A DNA stretch of 64,000 bases, taken from a bacterium. GTDB lineage: Bacteria; Pseudomonadota; Alphaproteobacteria; Rhodobacterales; Rhodobacteraceae. Location of the stretch: assembly GCA_016124195.1 (NCBI GenBank), contig WGOE01000009.1, positions 186,001-250,000 on the forward strand. Direction: 5' to 3'. Each line of letters begins with the position of its first letter. Position 1 is the stretch's first letter. Below the pieces are notes generated by a model, which was not told the origin of the DNA, did not search any database, and saw nothing but the letters and a program-made list of their open reading frames with translations. The position numbers and the translations under genes are program-made. This document shows positions 33,848 through 43,329 of the stretch, in pieces.

Positions 33848-36800
33848 ATGCACGTCGTCTTCCGCGAAAGTCATGGGTTGGAGGAGACGGCCGCGCCGTT
33901 CGATCCCGGTCAGGACCCGGCGGATCTGATCGTGCTGTCCTTCTCGGACAGCGACCTTGGCGCCTTTGCCGCGGGGTGGCACCGGGGCAATGCGACCAAG
34001 ATGGGCACATTGCCCATCCTACGCCTGTGCAACCTGGTCGCCCTGCGTCACCCGGTTTCGGTCGATGCCTATGTCGAGCGGACTGCCTCTGGCGCCAAGG
34101 CCATATTGGTGCGGCTGATCGGGGGCGAGGCCTATTGGCCTTATGGTTTGGCAAGCCTTGGCGATCTGGCGCGGCGCAAGGGCATCGCACTGGCGGTCCT
34201 GCCGGCGGATGGGCGCGAGGATGCGCGGCTGGACGAGATTTCGACCCTGCCGGTTTCCACCCTGCGCCGGTTGCAGGCGCTTTGCGATGCGGGCGGCGCG
34301 GTGGCGGCGCAGGCGGCACTGGCGCAATTGTCGCTGGCAGCGGGGCTTTATGCCGGGCCGGTGCTGGGCGACAAGCGCGTGCCGGATTGTGGGTTTTATA
34401 TGCCGGGGCAGGGGGTTGTGAGCGCAACTTCACCCAACGGCGTGGCGGTGGTCTTTTACCGCAGTTATCTGACAGCGGCCGACACCGCCCCGATCGACGC
34501 GCTGATCGAGGCGCTGACGAAGACGGGGCTTTCCGCCTACGGTCTCTTTGCGCCCTCGCTCAAAGGGGCTTCTGCCGATTGGGTGGCCGAGGCCCTTGGC
34601 GCGGCCAGACCCATGGCCATCGTCAATGCCACGGCCTTTTCCGCCAAGGGAGCCGAGGGTGCATCGCCGCTGGATGGTCCGGGCTGTCCGGTGTTTCAGG
34701 TTGCCCTGTCGACCGCGCGGCGGCGCGACTGGGCTGGGTCGGCGCGGGGCCTGTCGCCCTCGGACCTTGCCATGCATGTCGTCCTGCCAGAGGTGGACGG
34801 GCGGCTTCTGGCCGGCGTGATCAGCTTCAAATCGCCCGGCAAACGTGACCCGCACCTGCAGTTTTCCCGATTTGCCCACCGCGCCGATCCGGAAAGGATT
34901 GCCGCCGTCGTGGACAAGGTCAAGGCCTGGGCCGATCTGGCGCATACTCCGGCCGCCAACCGCAGGCTGGCCGTGGTTCTGTCGACCTATCCCGGCCGGG
35001 CGCATCAGATGGCCCATGCCGTCGGGCTCGATGCCATCGCCTCGACCGAGGCGCTGCTGGCCGACCTCAAGGCCGCAGGCTACGCCACGGAACCGGGCCC
35101 CTTGAGGGCCGATGTGCTTCAGCACGAGGCCCTCTCTTGGCCCATTTCCGAATATCTTCCCGCTCTCAATGCCTTGCCGGAGGATCTTCGCGCCAGCCTT
35201 GCGCTTTGGGGCGCACCAGAGGACGATCCCGCTGCACAGGACGGAGCCTTTCGCTTTGCCGGTCTGCGGTCGGGCAAGACCCTGATCGCCCTGCAACCCG
35301 AACGCGGCCACAGCGCCGTGCGCGATGCCGAATACCACGACCTCAGCCTGCCGCCACGCCATGCCTATGTGGCCTTCTACCTCTGGCTGCGCGCGCAGGG
35401 CCTGCATGCCGTCATCCACATGGGCGCGCATGGCACGCTGGAATGGTTGCCCGGCAAGTCGGTCGCCCTGTCGACCTCTTGCTGGCCCGAGGCGTTGATC
35501 GGCCCCATGCCGGTGATCTACCCCTTCATCGTCAACGATCCGGGCGAGGCGGCGCAGGCCAAGCGCCGGATCGGCGCCGTCACCCTGGGCCACTTGCCGC
35601 CCCCCCTCGCCACGGCCGGCGTCCCCGAGGCGCTGGCGCGGCTCGAACGTCTGCTCGACGAATATTCCACCGCCGATGGCATCGACCCGGCCCGGCGCGA
35701 CCGTCTGATCCGCGCCGTGCGGGACGAGGCGCAGGCCCAGGGTATCGAGGCCGACCTTGGCCTGCCCGCCGATGCCTCCGCCGCCGAGGCGATCACCCGG
35801 ATCGACCGCTTCGTCTGTGACATCAAGGAAAGCCAGTATGGCGACGGTCTGCATATTCTGGGCCGTGGTCCGCAGGGTCAGGCCGAACGTCAGGGCATCC
35901 TGACGGCACTGTCGGGCGCACGGGTGCCTGCAGGGCCTGCAGGCTCGCCCAACCGGGGGCGGACCGACGTTCTGCCGACCGGGCGCAATCTTTATTCCGT
36001 CGACCCTCGCGCCGTGCCCTCGCGCGCGGCGCATGCCCAGGGGGTCAAGCTTGCCGAAGAACTGATCCGCCGCCACCTGCAGGACAATGGCGATTATCCG
36101 GCGGGTCTGGTGGTCGACCTCTGGGGTTCGGCCACCATGCGCACGGCAGGCGAGGATTTTGCCATGGCGCTGCATCTGGCGGGCCTCGCCCCGGTCTGGG
36201 ACGACAACGCCGCACGGGTTTCAGGGGTCGAGGTCATCCCGCTGGCCCTGCTGGGCCGGCCACGCATCGATGTGACGCTGCGGGTCTCTGGCCTGTTCCG
36301 TGATATTTTCCCGGGGCTTGCGCAGCTTTTTGAAACTGGCGCCGCAGCCTTGGCCGCCCGGGACGAGGCACCCGAAGACAACCCGTACCGAAGCGCAACT
36401 CCGCGGGTCTTTGCCCCTGAACCCGGTCGTTATGGCTTGGGGATGGAGCATGATGACTTTTCGGAGGCCGCGCGTGAGGCCGCAGGCGAGGCCTGGCTGC
36501 AGGCCTCCAGCTGGGCGATCGGCGTGGATGGCCAGTCCTATCACGACCGCGCCGCACTAGAGGCGCGCCTGAGGGCTGCCGACAGTTTCGTGCATTCGCA
36601 AGACCTTGCCGAGACGGACGTGCTTCTGGCGCAGGATTATGCGGCCCATGAGGCTGGCTTTGCCGCCGCGATGGCGCGGATCGGTGCGGAAAGGCCCGCG
36701 CTTTACCATCTGGACGCCACGCGGCCCGACCGGCCGCAGGCGCGCAGCTTGACCGAAGAGATCGCCCGCGTGGTCCGCGCCCGCGCCGCCAACCCGGCCT

Positions 36801-37087
36801 GGGCCAGCGGCATGATGCGGCACGGATTTCGCGGCGCTGCCGAGATTGCGGCGACGCTTGACCATATGGCGGCCTTCGCGCATCTGGCGCAGGTCGTGCC
36901 GGCGCAGCTGTTCGACCTTTATCACAAGGCCACTCTGGGCCGCGACGATTTGCGCGATTTCCTTCAACGCGAAAATCCCGCAGCCCTTGCCGCGATGCAG
37001 GACACTTTCCTGCGCCTGCGCGAGGCGGGTTTGTGGCTGACCCGGCACAACTCCATCGCGATGGAGCTGGAGCGTGCAAATGACTGA
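33848..37087 (+). CDS. cobN: Cobaltochelatase large subunit CobN
   Basis: ATP-dependent insertion of Co2+ into hydrogenobyrinic acid a,c-diamide, acting with CobS and CobT (not in this window). The 1079-aa protein is shorter than the ~1275-aa P. denitrificans CobN. The magnesium-chelatase H core is visible: HMGAHGTLEWLPGKSVALS, a CWPEALIGPMPVIYPF strand (in part), and VVDLWGSATMRTAGEDFA. Residues 51-58 (KMGTLPIL) are encoded by palindromic repeat copy 3. ATG 33848 follows cobW closely; the end overlaps cobG. Confidence 0.95.
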   Translation: MHVVFRESHGLEETAAPFDPGQDPADLIVLSFSDSDLGAFAAGWHRGNATKMGTLPILRLCNLVALRHPVSVDAYVERTASGAKAILVRLIGGEAYWPYGLASLGDLARRKGIALAVLPADGREDARLDEISTLPVSTLRRLQALCDAGGAVAAQAALAQLSLAAGLYAGPVLGDKRVPDCGFYMPGQGVVSATSPNGVAVVFYRSYLTAADTAPIDALIEALTKTGLSAYGLFAPSLKGASADWVAEALGAARPMAIVNATAFSAKGAEGASPLDGPGCPVFQVALSTARRRDWAGSARGLSPSDLAMHVVLPEVDGRLLAGVISFKSPGKRDPHLQFSRFAHRADPERIAAVVDKVKAWADLAHTPAANRRLAVVLSTYPGRAHQMAHAVGLDAIASTEALLADLKAAGYATEPGPLRADVLQHEALSWPISEYLPALNALPEDLRASLALWGAPEDDPAAQDGAFRFAGLRSGKTLIALQPERGHSAVRDAEYHDLSLPPRHAYVAFYLWLRAQGLHAVIHMGAHGTLEWLPGKSVALSTSCWPEALIGPMPVIYPFIVNDPGEAAQAKRRIGAVTLGHLPPPLATAGVPEALARLERLLDEYSTADGIDPARRDRLIRAVRDEAQAQGIEADLGLPADASAAEAITRIDRFVCDIKESQYGDGLHILGRGPQGQAERQGILTALSGARVPAGPAGSPNRGRTDVLPTGRNLYSVDPRAVPSRAAHAQGVKLAEELIRRHLQDNGDYPAGLVVDLWGSATMRTAGEDFAMALHLAGLAPVWDDNAARVSGVEVIPLALLGRPRIDVTLRVSGLFRDIFPGLAQLFETGAAALAARDEAPEDNPYRSATPRVFAPEPGRYGLGMEHDDFSEAAREAAGEAWLQASSWAIGVDGQSYHDRAALEARLRAADSFVHSQDLAETDVLLAQDYAAHEAGFAAAMARIGAERPALYHLDATRPDRPQARSLTEEIARVVRARAANPAWASGMMRHGFRGAAEIAATLDHMAAFAHLAQVVPAQLFDLYHKATLGRDDLRDFLQRENPAALAAMQDTFLRLREAGLWLTRHNSIAMELERAND
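33998..34022 (+). repeat. 25-bp palindromic repeat, copy 3 (inside cobN)
   Basis: Arms GATGGGCA (34000-34007) and TGCCCATC (34011-34018), then CTAC; the central variable base is C. It is in frame with cobN and encodes residues 51-58. It is read in a different frame from copy 2 in cobC. Confidence 0.8.
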
Positions 37088-38210
37088 TTTCGCTGTAAAA
37101 GGCTGGTGCCCGGGTGCCTTGCGGCCCATGGTGTCGGGTGACGGGCTGGTGCTTCGCATTCGGCCGCGGCTGGCGGAACTGACCGCCGATCAGATGCGCG
37201 GCATAGCCGAGGCGGCCTTGGTCCACGGAAATGGCATCGTGGAACTGACCGCGCGGGCCAATGTGCAACTGCGCGGTGTGACCGAGGCGAGCCATGCACC
37301 TTTGCTCGCCGCGCTCGACCGGCTGGGGCTGCTGGACCCCGACGCGCAAAGCGAAAGCCATCGCAATGTGGTTCTGACGCCGTTCTGGCACGGCGCCGAG
37401 GTGGAAAAGCTGGCGCGTGATCTTTACGCAGCGCTGCGCAAGGGCCCGGATTTGCCGGGAAAATTCGGGTTTGCGCTGGATCTCGGGCCAGAGCGGCTTC
37501 TGGCCGGCACCTCTGCCGACATCCGCATCGAGGCCGGGCGCAAGGGCTTGATCTTGCGGGCCGATGGTGCTGTGGGCGGACAGGCGGTCAGCGCGGCTGA
37601 GGCCGTGCCGCTGGCGCTGGAGATGGCCGAATGGTTCCTCGCCACAGGCGGGGCGCCGGGCGGGCGGGGGCGGATGGCCGCGCATCTCGCCCGGGCCGTG
37701 CTGCCCTTTGACGCGTCGCAGGCACCCGCTCCGCTGGCGCCGACGCCTGTGCCGGGGCCGCGCGGCGACGGTTGTCTGATCGGCTTTGAATTCGGGATCT
37801 TGCGGGCCGAAGTTCTTGCGGCTTTGGCCGATCTGGCGCCGATGGCGCGCGTCACACCGTGGCGGATGCTTTGGCTGAACTGTCCAAGCGTCGCGGCCCA
37901 GCCCGGCCTGATCACCGCGGGCGACGATCCGCGCCTGCGGGTTTTCGCCTGCACTGGCGCGCCCGGCTGTCCGCAGGCGCTGCAAGCCACCCGCGGCCTC
38001 GCCCGCCGTCTGGCGCCCGAAGTGCCTGTGGGCAAGGTGCTGCATGTGTCGGGCTGCGGCAAGGGCTGCGCCCATCCTGGACGGGCCGATCTGACGCTGT
38101 CGGCCACGCCGCGCGGCTTTGCCCTGCTGCCGCAGGGCCGTGCCGGCGAGTTGGGGCCTGTGCTGGCGCCTGCCGACATTACTTTCGAAACTCTGCGCAA
38201 GGCTTTGTAA
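37080..38210 (+). CDS. cobG: Precorrin-3B synthase CobG
   Basis: O2-dependent monooxygenase that forms precorrin-3B with its gamma-lactone, the defining step of the aerobic pathway. The 376-aa protein has two ferredoxin-like half domains of the nitrite/sulfite reductase family and the [4Fe-4S]-binding Cys set in CTGAPGCPQALQ and SGCGKGCAHP. N-terminal WCPGALRPMVSGDGLVLR is characteristic. ATG 37080 overlaps the cobN stop by 8 nt; an upstream GTG 37074 is possible. Confidence 0.92.
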   Translation: MTDFAVKGWCPGALRPMVSGDGLVLRIRPRLAELTADQMRGIAEAALVHGNGIVELTARANVQLRGVTEASHAPLLAALDRLGLLDPDAQSESHRNVVLTPFWHGAEVEKLARDLYAALRKGPDLPGKFGFALDLGPERLLAGTSADIRIEAGRKGLILRADGAVGGQAVSAAEAVPLALEMAEWFLATGGAPGGRGRMAAHLARAVLPFDASQAPAPLAPTPVPGPRGDGCLIGFEFGILRAEVLAALADLAPMARVTPWRMLWLNCPSVAAQPGLITAGDDPRLRVFACTGAPGCPQALQATRGLARRLAPEVPVGKVLHVSGCGKGCAHPGRADLTLSATPRGFALLPQGRAGELGPVLAPADITFETLRKAL

Positions 38211-38840
38211 ATGCCACATTCCTACGAAACCGACGGCGCTGCGATCTACCTGAAAAGCTTTGCCATGATCCGGGCCGAGGCCGATCTGGTGCGTTTTACG
38301 CCCGAAGAAGAGGTCGTCGTGGTCCGCATGATCCACGCGGCCGGTATGGTCGGGCTGGAAGAGTTTGTGCAGTTCACGCCCGGCATGGCGATTGCCGCCC
38401 GTGCCGCACTTGAGGCCGGTGCGCCGATCCTCTGCGATGCGCGCATGGTGTCAGAGGGTGTCACCCGCACTCGTCTGCCCGCCGGCAATGAGGTGATCTG
38501 CACCCTGCATGACCCGCGCGTGCCGGACCTCGCCAAGGCGATGTCGAACACGCGCAGCGCCGCGGCCCTGGAATTGTGGCGACCGCATCTGGCTGGCGCG
38601 GTGGTGGCGATTGGCAATGCGCCAACGGCCTTGTTCCATCTTCTCAACATGTTGGAGGACGAAACTTGCCCGCGGCCGGCCGCGATCATCGGCTCTCCGG
38701 TGGGCTTTGTGGGGGCTGCCGAATCCAAGGCCGCCCTGATCGCGGCGCCCGTGGTGCCTGCGCTGGTGGTCTCGGGCCGGCTGGGTGGATCGGCGATCAC
38801 CGTGGCGGCTGTCAATGCCCTGGCGAGCCGGAAAGAATAA
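38211..38840 (+). CDS. cobH: Precorrin-8X methylmutase
   Basis: Moves the C11 methyl to C12 to give hydrogenobyrinic acid; 209 aa, normal for the family. The conserved catalytic His is in VVRMIHAAGM, followed by the ARAALEAGAPILCDARMV stretch, AIGNAPTALFHLL and IGSPVGFVGAAESK. It starts directly after the cobG stop codon (TAA-ATG), with cobI 1 nt downstream. Confidence 0.96.
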   Translation: MPHSYETDGAAIYLKSFAMIRAEADLVRFTPEEEVVVVRMIHAAGMVGLEEFVQFTPGMAIAARAALEAGAPILCDARMVSEGVTRTRLPAGNEVICTLHDPRVPDLAKAMSNTRSAAALELWRPHLAGAVVAIGNAPTALFHLLNMLEDETCPRPAAIIGSPVGFVGAAESKAALIAAPVVPALVVSGRLGGSAITVAAVNALASRKE

Positions 38841-38841
38841 C

Positions 38842-39573
38842 ATGGGCAAGATCATCTGCGCAGGCCTTGGCCCCGGCGACCCCGATCTGATGAGCCTGCG
38901 GGCGCACCGCGCCGTGACCGAGGCCACTCAGGTCGCCTATTTCCGCAAGGCCGGGCGGGCCGGGCAGGCGCGCCGCATCGTGAACGGGCTGTTGCGCGGC
39001 GATCCGGTCGAACATGCGATGGAATATCCGGTGACGACCGAACTTCCCTTCGACAGCCCGGACTACAACGCGGCGCTGGCACGGTTCTATGACGACTGGG
39101 CGGGACGGCTGCAGGCCTTGTCCACGGCGTCGGACGTGGTGGTCCTGTGCGAGGGAGACCCCTTCTTCTACGGCTCTTTCATGCATCTTTACAGCCGCTT
39201 GCTGGGCAAGGTTGCGATGGAGATCATCCCCGGCATCACCGGCATGTCGGGCTGCTGGACGGCCACGGGCCAGCCGATCACCTGGGGCGACGACGTGCTG
39301 AGCGTGCTGATGGGCACCTTGCCCGAGGCGGATCTGGCGCGCCACATGGCCGGGGCGGATGCGCTGGTCGTGATGAAAACCGGGCGCAACCTGCCCAAGA
39401 TCCGCCGGGCCTTGCAGGCCGCAGGCCGGCTGGATGCCGCCTGGCTGGTCGAGGCTGGGACGATGCCCAATCAGCGCATCCAGCGGTTGGCTGAGGCCGA
39501 AGCGACCGAGTGCCCCTATTTCGCCATCGTGCTGGTACACGGCCACGGCCGCCGCCCCGAGGTGCCGGAATGA
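38842..39573 (+). CDS. cobI: Precorrin-2 C20-methyltransferase
   Basis: SAM-dependent methylation of C20 of precorrin-2; 243 aa. The tetrapyrrole-methylase fold is shown by the N-terminal GLGPGDPDLMSLRAHRAV, VVLCEGDPFFYGSFMHLY and EIIPGITGMSGCWT. ATG 38842 follows the cobH stop by 1 nt, and the cobI stop overlaps the cobJ start (ATGA). Confidence 0.96.
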   Translation: MGKIICAGLGPGDPDLMSLRAHRAVTEATQVAYFRKAGRAGQARRIVNGLLRGDPVEHAMEYPVTTELPFDSPDYNAALARFYDDWAGRLQALSTASDVVVLCEGDPFFYGSFMHLYSRLLGKVAMEIIPGITGMSGCWTATGQPITWGDDVLSVLMGTLPEADLARHMAGADALVVMKTGRNLPKIRRALQAAGRLDAAWLVEAGTMPNQRIQRLAEAEATECPYFAIVLVHGHGRRPEVPE

Positions 39574-40304
39574 GCGGTCGTCTGGACATCGTGGGTCTTG
39601 GGCCGGGCGCCGAGGCGATGGTAACGCCCGAGGTTTCTGCCGCCCTGGTGCAGGCGACCGATGTTGTGGGCTATATTCCTTACGTGGCGCGGATCCCTGC
39701 ACGACCGGGGCTGACCTTGCACGCTTCGGACAACAGGGTAGAGTTGGACCGCGCCCGCCATGCTTTGGAGATGGCGTTGCAAGGTCAAAGGGTTGTGGTG
39801 GTTTCCTCGGGCGATCCCGGGGTCTTTGCCATGGCCTCGGCCGTGTTCGAGGCGCTGGAGACCTTGCCCGAGGCCCTGACCCTGCCGATCAGCGTGTTGC
39901 CCGGCATAACGGCGATGCTGGCCGCCGCCGCGGCCCTGGGCGCGCCACTTGGCCATGACTTCGCCTGCATCAATCTGTCGGACAACCTCAAACCCTGGGC
40001 GCTGATCGAGCGGCGCCTGAGGCTGGCGGCCGAGGCCGATCTGGCCATGGCCTTTTACAATCCGCGCTCGGCCAGCCGGCCCCAGGGTTTTGAAAAGACG
40101 CTGGAGGTTTTGCGCGCAAGTTGCGGGCCAGACAGACTTATTTCCTTTGCGCGCGCCGTGTCGACTCCCGATCAGGCACTAAAGACCGTGACCCTGGCCG
40201 AGGCCAGGCCCGAGATGGCCGACATGCGGACCCTCGTCATCCTCGGCAATTCCGCGACGCGCCGCATCGGGTCGCACATCTACACGCCAAGGTTTTCGGC
40301 ATGA
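39570..40304 (+). CDS. cobJ: Precorrin-3B C17-methyltransferase
   Basis: Methylates C17 with ring contraction to precorrin-4; 244 aa. Signature stretches are IVGLGPGAEAMVTPEV, VVVVSSGDPGVFAMASAVFE, GITAMLAAAAALGAPLGHDF (in part) and MAFYNPRSASRPQGF. Starts by ATGA overlap with cobI. Last gene of the riboswitch-led operon; its 3' end overlaps the tail of cobK by 25 nt. Confidence 0.95.
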   Translation: MSGRLDIVGLGPGAEAMVTPEVSAALVQATDVVGYIPYVARIPARPGLTLHASDNRVELDRARHALEMALQGQRVVVVSSGDPGVFAMASAVFEALETLPEALTLPISVLPGITAMLAAAAALGAPLGHDFACINLSDNLKPWALIERRLRLAAEADLAMAFYNPRSASRPQGFEKTLEVLRASCGPDRLISFARAVSTPDQALKTVTLAEARPEMADMRTLVILGNSATRRIGSHIYTPRFSA

Positions 40305-41023
40305 AGCCAGCGCAGGGCAGCCTCGACACTGTCGGCCCTGGGCCTTTCGGGCAGGGCGGGCCGGTCGATCAGGATGACCGGCAGACCCATCAGGCGGGCC
40401 GCGTCGAGTTTCGCGCGCGCCCCCGAACCGCCCGCATTCTTGGCCACGATGTGGCTGATCCGATGCGCCCGCAGCAGGGCCAGATCGCTGTCGAGCGTGA
40501 AGGGGCCGCGCGCCACGACCGCCTCGGTCTGAGGCAACGGCAGGCTTTCGGGCGCATCGACCAGCCGCAAAAGGTAATGATGCTGCGGCTTTGCGGCAAA
40601 AACCTCAAGGTTTTGCCGGCCGATTGCCAGAAAGACCCGGGCCGGAGCCTCGGGCAGGGCCTCCGCCGCGGCGGCCATGTCGGGAACCAGATGCCAGCGG
40701 TCCTCGGCCATGGGCTGCCAGGGCGCGCGCTCCAGCGCCAGAAGGGGCAGGCCGGTGATCCGCGCGGCCTCGACGGCATGGGCGCTCATTCGGGCCGCGA
40801 AAGGATGGGTGGCGTCGAGGATATGGGTGATCGCCTCGGCCCGCAGATAATCTACCAGACCCGCCACGCCGCCAAAGCCGCCGACGCGCTGCGGCAGGGG
40901 TTGCGTAACGGGTGCCCCGGTGCGCCCTGCGTAAGAGAAAACCCCCGCAATGCCTTGATCTGCCAGCGCTTTGGCCATGGCAGAGGCCTCGGTCGTGCCG
41001 CCGAGCAGAAGGACGCGGATCAT
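40280..41023 (-). CDS. cobK: Precorrin-6A reductase
   Basis: NADPH-dependent reduction of precorrin-6A to dihydro form; 247 aa. N-terminal MIRVLLLGGTTEASAMAKAL nucleotide-binding strand, the ATHPFAARMSAHA motif, and FLAIGRQNLEVFA are typical. It is the only inverted gene in the corrin block. Its start codon (complement of 41021-41023) overlaps that of divergent cobL by two bases, and its end overlaps cobJ. Its promoter must therefore lie inside cobL. Confidence 0.95.
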   Translation of the reverse strand: MIRVLLLGGTTEASAMAKALADQGIAGVFSYAGRTGAPVTQPLPQRVGGFGGVAGLVDYLRAEAITHILDATHPFAARMSAHAVEAARITGLPLLALERAPWQPMAEDRWHLVPDMAAAAEALPEAPARVFLAIGRQNLEVFAAKPQHHYLLRLVDAPESLPLPQTEAVVARGPFTLDSDLALLRAHRISHIVAKNAGGSGARAKLDAARLMGLPVILIDRPALPERPRADSVEAALRWLHAENLGV

Positions 41024-42200
41024 GGCTGAACCTTGGTTGACGATCATCGGGCTGAACGAAGATGGACTGGGCGGGCTGACCTTGGCAAGTAGGGCGGCGT
41101 TGACCTCGGCGGAAATCGTGTTCGGCAGCCCGCGGCATCTGGCGCTGGCGGGGGTGCGCGGGCGCGAATGGGGGATACCTTTCTCGATCGAGCCGGTTCT
41201 GGCCGAAAGAGGCCGTCAGGTCGTGGTTCTGGCCTCGGGCGATCCGTTCTGGCATGGCGCCGGGGGCAGCATGATCAACCGGCTGCAACCGGGCGAGTGG
41301 CGCAGCTTTCCGGTGCCATCGACCTTTGCGCTGGCGGCCAATCGGCTGGGCTGGCGGCTGGAAGAGACGATCTGTCTGGGCCTGCACGCCGCGCCCCTGC
41401 AACGGCTGCGGATGGTGCTGGCGCAGGGGCAGAAGGTGATCTGCCTCTTGCGCGATGGCGCGGCTGTGGGAGAATTGGGCACCTATCTTCAGGCCGAAAA
41501 CTTTGGCGGATCGACCCTGCATGTGATGGAGTCTTTGGGTGGCACCCGCGCCAACTACAGCAAGATCACCCCGCAAGAGGCCAAGACGTCAAGTTTTTCC
41601 GCGCCTGTTGCCGTGGGGGTGGACTGTGTCGGTCGCGGCATGCCGCGCGCCTCGGGTCTGCCTGACGATCTCTTTGAACATGACGGGCAGATCACCAAAC
41701 GGCCGATCCGCGCGCTGACGCTGTCGGCGCTGGCGCCGCGCGCGGGCGAGGTGATGTGGGACATCGGCGCGGGCTCGGGCAGCGTCTCGATCGAGGTCTT
41801 GCTGGCGGCACCGGGCGCCGTGGCTCATGCGGTCGAGGCGGATACGATGCGCGCCGTGCGCGCCTTGGGCAATGCGCAGACCTTTGGCGTCTCGCACCGC
41901 TGGCATCTGCATCAGGGGGCGGCGGTCGATGTGGTGGCAGGACTGCCGCGGCCGGATCTGGTCTTTGTGGGCGGCGGCGCGTCGGAGGAGCTGGTGCGCG
42001 CCATCTGGCGCCTGCTGCCGCAAGGGGCGCGGCTGGTGATGAACGGGGTGACGCTTGAGACCGAGGCTTTGCTTTACGCCTGGCATGGCGCAAAGGGGGG
42101 GCAGCTCTTGCGGATCGACCTGGCCGAGGCGGGTGCCCTGGGGTCGCGTCGCGGGTGGGAGGCCTCGCGGCCGGTCGTGCAATGGAGTGTGGCGAAATGA
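41022..42200 (+). CDS. cobL: Precorrin-6Y C5,15-methyltransferase (decarboxylating)
   Basis: Bifunctional 392-aa fusion of a CbiE-like C5 methylase (N-terminal WLTIIGLNEDGLGGL, VVLASGDPFWHGAG) and a CbiT-like C15 methylase/decarboxylase (VMWDIGAGSGSVSIEVLLA as motif I, FVGGGASEELV later). The ITKRPIRALTLSAL linker is the CbiT start. ATG 41022 overlaps the cobK start; its stop overlaps cobE by ATGA. Confidence 0.95.
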   Translation: MAEPWLTIIGLNEDGLGGLTLASRAALTSAEIVFGSPRHLALAGVRGREWGIPFSIEPVLAERGRQVVVLASGDPFWHGAGGSMINRLQPGEWRSFPVPSTFALAANRLGWRLEETICLGLHAAPLQRLRMVLAQGQKVICLLRDGAAVGELGTYLQAENFGGSTLHVMESLGGTRANYSKITPQEAKTSSFSAPVAVGVDCVGRGMPRASGLPDDLFEHDGQITKRPIRALTLSALAPRAGEVMWDIGAGSGSVSIEVLLAAPGAVAHAVEADTMRAVRALGNAQTFGVSHRWHLHQGAAVDVVAGLPRPDLVFVGGGASEELVRAIWRLLPQGARLVMNGVTLETEALLYAWHGAKGGQLLRIDLAEAGALGSRRGWEASRPVVQWSVAK

Positions 42201-42556
42201 AGGTGGCCGGTCTGGGCTTTCGACGCGGCGTTTCGGCGGAAAGCCTGCGGGCGGCCCTGGCCCTGGTGGGCAAGGCTGATGCGCTGGCCACCGCCGAGGA
42301 CAAGACCGGCGAACCTGGATTGGTCAGGTTGGCCAAGGAGTTGGGGTTGAATGTTCACGGTGTTTCGCGCGCGGGCCTTGCGGCACAGGGCGTTGAAGGC
42401 TCGGCCAAGGTGATGGCGGCCTATGGCACGGGCTCGGTGGCCGAGGCGGCGGCCCTGGCCATGGCGGGACGGGGGGCGCGGCTGATCGCCACGCGGCGCA
42501 CCGGGCCTGACGGAATGGCAGTGGCGGCATTGGCGGAAGGTGACGGCATAGCATGA
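42197..42556 (+). CDS. cobE: CobE (CbiG C-terminal-domain protein)
   Basis: A 119-aa protein matching the C-terminal domain of Cbi[18 protein letters not shown], the [17 protein letters not shown] stretch, [18 protein letters not shown] and [11 protein letters not shown]. CobE is required for the aerobic pathway, but its exact step is unclear; involvement in precorrin handling near CobM is usually suggested. ATGA overlaps on both sides tie it to cobL and cobM. Confidence 0.88.
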   Translation: MKVAGLGFRRGVSAESLRAALALVGKADALATAEDKTGEPGLVRLAKELGLNVHGVSRAGLAAQGVEGSAKVMAAYGTGSVAEAAALAMAGRGARLIATRRTGPDGMAVAALAEGDGIA

Positions 42557-43329
42557 CGGTGCATTTCATCGGGGCAGGGCCTGGGGCGCCCGATCTTTTG
42601 ACCCTGCGCGGGCGTGATCTGATCGCGGCTTCGCCCGTGTGCCTTTACGCCGGTTCGCTGGTGCCGGAGGGCGTGCTGGCGCATTGCCCGCCGGGCTGCC
42701 GCATCGTCAACACCGCCGGCCTGTCGCTGGACGCGATCATCGCCGAGATTGCCGCGGCCCATGGCCAAGGGCTTGATGTGGCGCGGCTTCATTCGGGGGA
42801 TCTGTCGGTCTGGTCGGCGATGGGCGAACAGCTGCGCCGGCTGCGCGACCTGGGGATTCCCTATGACGTGACGCCGGGCGTTCCGAGCTTTGCCGCCTCG
42901 GCTGCGGCTCTGGGGGTGGAGCTGACGTTGCCGGGCCTGGCGCAAAGCGTGGTCCTGACCCGCACCAACGGACGCGCCTCTGCCATGCCCGAGGGCGAGA
43001 CTCTGGCCGCCTTTGCCGCAACCGGGGCCACGCTGGCCATCCACCTGTCGATCCATGCGCTGGGGCAGGTGGTGGCCGCGCTTGTGCCCTTCTACGGTGC
43101 AGCCTGCCCGGTTGCCGTGGTCTGGCGCGCGACCTGGCCCGATCAACGCATCCTGCGCGCGACCCTGGCCACGATCGAGGCCGAGGTTGGATCAGAAATC
43201 GACCGCACCGCCTTGATTCTGGTTGGAAAAGCGCTGGGGGCCGAGGGGTTTGACGACAGCCGGCTCTATGCCGACGACTACGACCGCCGCTACCGCCCGC
43301 GCGGCACCGAACCCAGGTTTCCGGAATGA
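42553..43329 (+). CDS. cobM: Precorrin-4 C11-methyltransferase
   Basis: 258-aa tetrapyrrole methylase adding the C11 methyl to precorrin-4. [30 protein letters not shown]-type strand (here [18 protein letters not shown]), [17 protein letters not shown] and [16 protein letters not shown] mark the subfamily. Starts by ATGA after cobE and overlaps cobB the same way. Confidence 0.96.
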   Translation: MTVHFIGAGPGAPDLLTLRGRDLIAASPVCLYAGSLVPEGVLAHCPPGCRIVNTAGLSLDAIIAEIAAAHGQGLDVARLHSGDLSVWSAMGEQLRRLRDLGIPYDVTPGVPSFAASAAALGVELTLPGLAQSVVLTRTNGRASAMPEGETLAAFAATGATLAIHLSIHALGQVVAALVPFYGAACPVAVVWRATWPDQRILRATLATIEAEVGSEIDRTALILVGKALGAEGFDDSRLYADDYDRRYRPRGTEPRFPE

